DNA of 37,228 nucleotides. Origin: Psilocybe azurescens (lineage: Eukaryota > Basidiomycota > Agaricomycetes > Agaricales > Agrocybaceae). Made by a program: the position numbers and the translations under genes. The stretch covers positions 1 through 37,228 of the forward strand of contig JAJIRX010000142.1 of NCBI GenBank assembly GCA_023853785.1, given 5' to 3'. Of this stretch, positions 31,211 to 37,228 are shown one piece after another (position 1 is the stretch's first letter; each line of letters begins with the position of its first letter). Below the pieces are notes generated by a model. That model was given only the letters and a program-made list of their open reading frames with translations. It did not search any database and was not told the DNA's origin.

Positions 31211-34200
31211 ATGCGGCTCCCAACGTCCGCCACAGCCGCCGCCCTCTCCCTCCTCTCGCTCTCACTCTCCTTCGTCCAGCCTGCGTGGGCACTCCACGAA
31301 TCCGACGTCGGCGTCGTCGACTGGCACAAACAGCTCATTGGGGTGCCGCTCTCGGGCGCCGTGCCCACCGCCCCTCGTTCTTGCACTATAAAGCAGATGA
31401 AGGGAGCAATAGGACCATAATCGTCACTGCGACGGGGAACAACGTCCTCGCTGCGCTAGAGCCTGAGGATGGCTCTGTCTGTACGTGGTTTATCGTACCA
31501 ATCTACGCTTCATCCTCTCACTGTCAATAAAATCTCATGACAGTATGGAGATATATATTCGATTCTGAAGACCGGATAGCAGGATACTACAAAAAGCAGC
31601 AAAAAGTGCGTGTGCGGTGTCATCATCATCATCCCTTGCCTCCTCCACCTCATACTAACACTAACCCCACCCAACAGCAATCGCCACCCTCTCCGGGCCC
31701 GGCGGATCCACGCTGCGCACCTTCAACGCCCTCTCCGGGACCCTCCTCCTCGAAAAGCGGCTGCACCACCCGTCGGTCGGCGCGCTTTCGGAGCCATCCC
31801 ACCTCGGCAAGGAGGTGCTCTTCAACGACGACGATGGTGATGTGACTTTATATGTTCTGAGCAACGGATGCACAATCAGCAGTATCAACGGCACCTCCGG
31901 CGAGACGCTCTGGACGTGGACGGCGCCTGACCAGGGGTGCGTCGTCTTGCCCTTCCCTCCCTCTTCCTCCCCTAACTAACCACCCTTCCCCCCCAAAAAA
32001 CACCAAAAACAATATTACATAGCTCACTAACAATATACTCCTCCATCCACGTCACCCCAACAGCACTCATCGCACTCGGCCTCTCCAAATCCACCGCCTC
32101 CTTCACACTCCACCTGACCTCCCTCGACCTGTCCAGCGGCGCCGTGGTGCAGAGCACAGGCGTGCCATCGAGCATCGCGGACCCGCTGACGCAGTTCGCC
32201 GTCCTATCTACCGGCGCTTCGTCGTCGTCTTCCTCTCGCAATGGAAAAGGAGAAACTCCAGTAATCCTCTGGCTCTCGCACTCCTCGCTCTTCTACCTCC
32301 CGCTCTCGCCCGCCGCCCTATCTGCCAAGCCCACACCCCGCCCGCGCAAAAGCCAGGCTGGAAGGCACGGGCGCGGGGTTGGAGCGCATCGTGGACGTCG
32401 GGCTCAGCGCGCTGGGGCACGCCGTGGTATCGCGGAACGATGGGTCCACGTTCGTCGTAAAAGTGAGCGGTGACGGGGAGCGGGATGATATGGGCGTTGA
32501 GGCTGCGTGGGAGTTCGCGGGGTCGGTGCGTACTTTGCTTTGCGTGTTTTGACGAGATGGGTGTTGATGAGATTTTGCGTTTTTTTTTTTTTGCTATTCC
32601 TCTCAACTACTCCCTCCGTTGGTCATCCGCGCGTTCCGTCATCATCGCCACGCCACACCATATACGATATCCCATCTCCTCCACGAAAAATACGGAACAA
32701 CAGGCATCCTCCCCGACACAAGCCGACTCACTATACGCAGGCGGGACGGACGCGCGCAGCCAACCGGCGGTGGCGAGGGTGTTCTGGGATCATGTTGTTC
32801 AGGTGCGTTGGCGTTGGGGTGTTTTTGCTTCGTTTTGCCTCGTACCCACGTTATCATGCACATATCAAACAGAAAGCATCTGCGCACGTATTCGCCGTCC
32901 AAGCTCAAACCCAACAAGGAGAAGCAGTAGCAGTAGCAGCGGCAGAGGCGCGCCCGTTCGCGTTCGGCTTCGACACGCGCTCGCATGGGGTGTTGAGCCA
33001 TGTGCGTTTTATGGGTTTTCCTTTTTCTCCTCTCCGTCTCAACTCGCAGCACACAGGTCGCACTAGACGGGCCCACCCCCACACCAACACACACGCAAGG
33101 CTACTCGTGACGACGACGACAGGCGCGGTCCAGCTCTGGTCCTCCTCCTCTTCCAGTATAAACGCCGACAACGATAACGCCGATGGCGAGCAGGAACCAA
33201 CGCTGCACTGGACGCGCGAAGAGGCGCTCGCGGCGGCGGTCGTCGCCGAGTTCGTCGAGCTGCCGCCCGCGCGCGGGGACGCCACGGTGAATGAGCAGAT
33301 CGAGGGCTTCTGGGGCCGGTTGGGCAGGCAGGTCAGGGATGCGCAGGTGCGTTGCGTTACTATTATCCTTTTCCTTTTTTATTTTTATTTTTTTTTTAAT
33401 GTGGAAAACTGACGCACGTACGCACGCACATAGGGTTTCCCGCAATACGTCGTCCACTTCGTGCGGCGCTTCGTTTCAGGATCATCATCTCCTGCATTGC
33501 CTTCCAACGCCACAGTCGACTACAAAACCCTCTCCAACGCCGCCACTCCCCTTCCCTCACAAACCACCACCCTCGCCCGCGACGCATTCGGCTTCCGCCA
33601 GCTCCTCGTCACCGCGACGCTCTTCGGCAAAGTCTACGCGCTCGACGCCTCCACCGGCGCGATTGTATGGAGCAGAGTCCTCGGGATGGGATGGGTGGGC
33701 AGGAGCAGGCATGGGCGGGCGGGTTGTGCCTGTGAAGCTGTTTGTTGTGCGGGGGTTGGGGATTTGGATTTGGATGGCGAGGGCGAAGAGAAAGGGAGGG
33801 GACCGGAGGTGGTGCTCGTTGGGCAGAGGAGGGCGGATAATGTGCGTTTTTTGACTTTGTTTTGGTTTTAATAGTCCTTTTTCTTTTTTGTCCCTGATCG
33901 TTGACGTGATATGATAGTCTTTGGTCGACACCGTTATATTCCACATCAACGCGCTCACAGGCGAGGACGCTAGGCCTCCGCAGGCCCAAACACCCATCGA
34001 GGCGGAATTGGAATTGGAAGGCGAAAATGGAGAAGCGAAAGCGGACGACGGGGGCGTGCTGGAAGGAACGGATGTCGTCTCGGGCCCGGTTGTCGAGGCG
34101 TATCTGCTGAACGCGGAGGATCGGAAGATCGTGGTGTTGTTGGATGAATTTTTACAGGTGGGTTTTTCGTTCTTCCTTCCTTCCATCGCCGCATAAAACT

Positions 34201-35664
34201 CAATCAACAACATATCTCACCCACCCCACAGGCCTACCTGTACCCCGACACCCCCGCCACACAATCCGTATTCGCCGCCTCCCTCCCTCAGCTCTCCTTC
34301 CGCTGCGCGCGAACGTGGAAACGCGGCACCGCGTCGTCGGCCACAAAATCGCGCTGCCGCCGAAGGAGCAGAGCCACCACCGCGCCGTCGCACACCCCGT
34401 CTGGGCCCTGTCCTTCCCCGAAGGGACGTGCAGGCGATCGTGCCGCAGACGCCCACGCGCGGCGGGCACGGGCAGGGGAAAGGGAGAGGGCAAGACCAGG
34501 GCGCGGCGAGCCTGGGCAAGGTGCTGGGTTCGCGGAGCACTCTGTATAAATATTTGGATGAGCGGCTGTTTGTGGTGCGGACTGTTGCGCGGAAGAGCAC
34601 GAATGGGGGTGAGGTTATGTGTGGGGTGTATGTCGTGGACAGTGCGAAGGGTACTGTGGTTTATCACGCGGAGGTGAAAGCTGCTGCTGCTGCTTCGGTG
34701 GGCGGTAGACCAGGCACAGGCGCAGGAGCGGGAGCAGGAACTGGCGGCTGCGATGTGAAGGCGAGCCTGGTGGAGAACTGGCTCGTGTATCATTACTATG
34801 AGAGCGAGGTCGCGGGTGGGAGCGTGGGTGGTGCGAAGGGGTACCGGATGGTCAGTGTTGAGTTTTACGAGGGCAAGCAGCCGGATGATAAGATCCAGAG
34901 GTGCGTGCATTTCCCTCTTTTTTTTCTTTTTCGTTTCCTTTTTCTTCCTTTGTTCATCGCTTTGTCTTTTTAATGTGTAATGCAGCTCGAGCCTCTCGGC
35001 GTACTCGAACGATACCCTCAACTACTCGGTTTACGAACAGGCCTATGTCTTCCCGTCGGCGATCACGGCTTTGGCGACTACCACCACCAAGTTCGGCATC
35101 ACCAGCAAAGACCTCATCGGTACGTTAGTTATAACTCGAACGGGCTGGATTTATCTCTCGTTACTCTATCTGATATTTCTTTGTGCAGTGGCCACGACGA
35201 ACAGGAAGATCCAGTCGTTCCCGAGACGCATATTCGACCCGCGCCGCCCGTCGCGCAAGACGACGGCTGAAGAGCAGGAGGAGTTCCTTATCCAGTATGA
35301 TCCTCTGATCCCTAACGATCCGAAGCGGGTGTTGTCCCACAACTACGATGTAGGTCTTTCCTTCCACCTTTATCCCCATATTTATTCATATTGATTGACT
35401 GTTAACACCTCAACCTTGACACAGGTCGCTAATGTCCAAAAGATCATCACGTCGCCTGCCCTCTTGGAGTCGACCTCGCTCGTGTTTGCGTATGGGCTCG
35501 ACATGTTCCTCACGCGCGTCGCTCCGTCCAACACGTTCGATGTGCTCAGCGAGAACTTCAACAAGGTCCAGCTTGTATTGACTGTCACTGGACTGCTTGC
35601 TGCTATCCTGATCACCCGGCCGATGGTCAAGAGGAAAAGCTTGAAGGAGAAGTGGTATAACTAA
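31211..35664 (+). CDS. EMC1: ER membrane protein complex subunit 1
   Basis: Thirteen exons: 31211-31480, 31544-31605, 31678-31936, 32023-32525, 32704-32802, 32873-33001, 33057-33346, 33434-33841, 33918-34157, 34232-34900, 34986-35119, 35189-35349 and 35425-35664, about 1150 residues. A signal peptide (about 27 residues, ending QPAWA) precedes LHESDVGVVDWHKQLIGVP, the start typical of the EMC1 lumenal propeller. Family hallmarks follow: HWTREEALAAAVVAEFVELP, FPQYVVHFVRRF, the C-terminal domain with YVFPSAITALATTTTKFGIT, RRIFDPRRPSRK, YDPLIPNDPKRVLSHNYDV and LDMFLTRVAPSNTFDVLS, then one membrane span (LVLTVTGLLAAILI) and a KRKSLKEKW tail. EMC1 scaffolds the insertase that places tail-anchored and multipass proteins in the ER membrane (family knowledge). 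At least six to eight single-base indels are needed, mostly in C, G or A runs in exons 1-10; exons 11-13 are clean. Confidence 0.92.
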
Positions 35665-36272
35665 TTAGACTTGTTCGGATATGTAAAAATCAATCGATGA
35701 TAATTGGATCGACTTTTAAAACACTATCATTTTGGGAGGGCAATTTTCAGCTTTGTAAAATTTTTCCTTCTACGTTTTTGTACTGGGCTGGGTTAGATGA
35801 ATATTTCTCGTCTTCTGGTAATCTGGACTCCGGAGGATTGGGCGAAGCTGAGCGCTCTGGGTTTTGGGCCCGGGCTGTTACTGCTGCTATCTTATCGGAT
35901 GAGAGACAACAGGAGCGGACGATCTCCATTACGAATGTCTCGAGGGTGAGGAAGGCTGAAGATTCTATCGCCTGTGTGGTACCTTAAGGAACAAGAATCG
36001 TATGATTATATGAGGTTTCGCGTACCTTTGAAAGCTTCGGGATGATTTACTTATAGTCAGGGTGTCTGCAGATGTCGATTCGTTGTTTTCGTACAAGATG
36101 ATGTTGATGATCACACAAATCACAGTAAACTATACAGAACAAAAATATATTACAGCAATTGTAGCTAGACCACAGTGAATAACAATAAATCACTCAGATA
36201 CCAACAATAGTCTTGAAGGCTTCGCAACAGCTCAATATTTGGTGTCTGTTACTCAAAGGTTTCATCCCATCG
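35665..36272. other. Intergenic, downstream ends of EMC1 and the 36.3-kb gene
   Basis: The two flanking genes converge here. Frames of 60-96 codons on both strands (for example 35697-35987) lack splice or family support. AT-rich stretches such as ATATGTAAAAATCAATCGATG just after the EMC1 stop and AACAATAAATCAC near 36180 are plausible polyadenylation areas for the two genes. Confidence 0.5.
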
Positions 36273-37009
36273 CTAATGTGGCATGGTAGGGGGAAAGCAA
36301 TAGGTGGCAATGGTGGGTGTTGGAGGATACGTTCCTTGTTGGACATGAGTCACAAGTTCTTGGGTGACAGGAATCTTGAAGAAAATAGGTGTGGTGTCGA
36401 CCATAACAATTCCAGGCATGACCTGAGAAACAAATGAGCCTCACTGAGACAGTTAAAAGGACAGGGATGTTGACCTTGGACTCAAGGGGAGAACTCTGCC
36501 TATTGGCATTATTCTTTGTGAATGCAGCCAATGCTTCGGCAACTAGCCGGGCACGAGCATTAAGAGGCTCCCTGTCCTCAAGCCACTTATCTCCCTGGAC
36601 AACGAGGAGAATATTATTTTGTTTACAGTCCATGAGACAGACATCTGTCTTCATGTGTCTCCATTTCCCACAAGAATAGGGGTATATCAATTCGTCTACG
36701 TGCCAAACGATTTTGATGATCGTAACCAGTAAGCTGGAGGAGTTCAATAGTGAAGTCGACAATAGCAGATTCACCCCAGCTGCGGAGCATAACCAAGTCC
36801 ACCAATTTGATGAGTCTGGCATTGTGGTGCTGCTGCATGTTGTTGGCTTCAAGATGCTGGAGGAGCTCTGGATCAACTGCAGGGTCTGGGAGAGCTGGAA
36901 CTCCAAAGAACTCCAAGGGTTCCTGTTGCTTGAGATGGATGTTATAGGAATCCAGATCATAGAGAGTCCAGGCACGACCAGACTTTGCAGAGCGAATGAG
37001 GTTGGCCAT
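36273..37009 (-). CDS. Orphan protein of a repetitive agaricomycete family (possible nuclease-like fold)
   Basis: Two exons: 37009-36475 and 36422-36273, with an intron GTCAAC..CTCAG, about 227 residues. It starts MANLIRSAKSGRAWTLYDLD and contains EFFGVPALPDPAVDPELLQH, then DFTIELLQLTGYDHQNRLAR, MKTDVCLMDCKQNNILLVVQ, ARLVAEALAAFTKNNANRQ and PIFFKIPVTQELVTHVQQGT, stopping at TAG 36273-36275. I recall this pattern (MANLTRSAKSG, TDVCVMD, ILLLVQEDK, AEAIAAF) from abundant agaricomycete hypothetical proteins. The D-x(n)-E/Q-D-K arrangement suggests a PD-(D/E)XK-like core, which is inference only. Here QEDK reads QGDK, and one extra C in CCCC near 36680 shifts the frame after RRRIDIP; both may mean decay or a read error. 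Confidence 0.65.
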
Positions 37010-37228
37010 GATGGTTTGAGTTGATTTGTGAGGAAGTCTTAGTCCTACACATGGAGTGTCAAAGTCTTAGATGGCTTGGTAACGTTCTGCATAGTTTAAG
37101 TAATTGGTAATACTAAATCCAGCATTTTAATTTGTTATATTATTATTTAATAGAGGATGAGCGAAGGCCGTTGCCGGAGACCTATGAGGAGGAAGGAAGA
37201 GGACGAAAGGATCGCCAATGGATCGCTA
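37010..37228. other. Upstream region, no gene seen
   Basis: This is an AT-rich stretch (TTATATTATTATTTAATAG near 37135) followed by a purine-rich end. It may hold the promoter of the 36.3-kb gene. No open frame is supported. Confidence 0.4.

Noticed and set aside
32507..33412. 301-codon plus-strand frame as a single gene
   Set aside because: It runs through EMC1 exons and introns; only its second part (the HWTREEALAAAVVAEF region) is in the true exon 7 frame, the rest is intron or wrong frame.

Overview
The window reads as nuclear DNA of a filamentous basidiomycete, most likely an agaricomycete. Genes are split by many 50-70 nt introns (GTRNGT donors, CTRAY-like branch sites, YAG acceptors). 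It carries a FunK1 fungal-type kinase, a KDZ-type transposase remnant, a solo LTR pair and a multi-copy orphan family that I recognise from agaricomycetes. No tRNA, rRNA, CRISPR or operon structure was seen.

Layout. The left 31 kb is duplication- and transposon-rich. One block, ordered [membrane-protein gene, + strand] - [short ORF, - strand] - [SIT4/PP6 phosphatase, - strand], occurs three times: about 2.8-7.4 kb, 10.0-14.8 kb and 24.8-30.9 kb. An extra membrane gene and short ORF sit at 0.3-1.7 kb. Only the third block has a full-length phosphatase. The first two lack the first two phosphatase exons and join, at the same breakpoint, a small predicted secreted-protein gene. The membrane family is intact in copies 1 (322-1335, -) and 2 (2785-3823, +), which are divergently arranged, and broken in copies 3 and 4. 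Between copies 1 and 2 lie a displaced fragment of EMC1 and a 3 x 80 bp minisatellite built on that fragment.

A FunK1-type kinase (15936-18093) follows block 2. Next comes a 3476-bp element with terminal inverted repeats (18501-21976, 9-bp target duplication). It split a third copy of the small secreted gene from its promoter. Inside it is a second 1262-bp element (19588-20849, 9-bp target duplication) carrying the C-terminal end of a KDZ-like transposase. Two solo-LTR-like insertions with TG..CA ends and 5-bp target duplications (12380-12606, 24289-24518) and an AT-rich 826-bp inverted-repeat element (26757-27582) complete the mobile fraction.

The right end is conserved housekeeping sequence. 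SIT4/PP6 (28110-30864, -) and EMC1 (31211-35664, +, 13 exons) diverge from a shared 346-bp promoter region. A two-exon orphan gene (36273-37009, -) closes the window. EMC1, SIT4, FunK1 and the orphan all carry single-base frameshifts, mostly in G/C/A/T runs. That pattern suggests read or consensus errors at least in the housekeeping genes, so broken reading frames here should be checked before being called pseudogenes.
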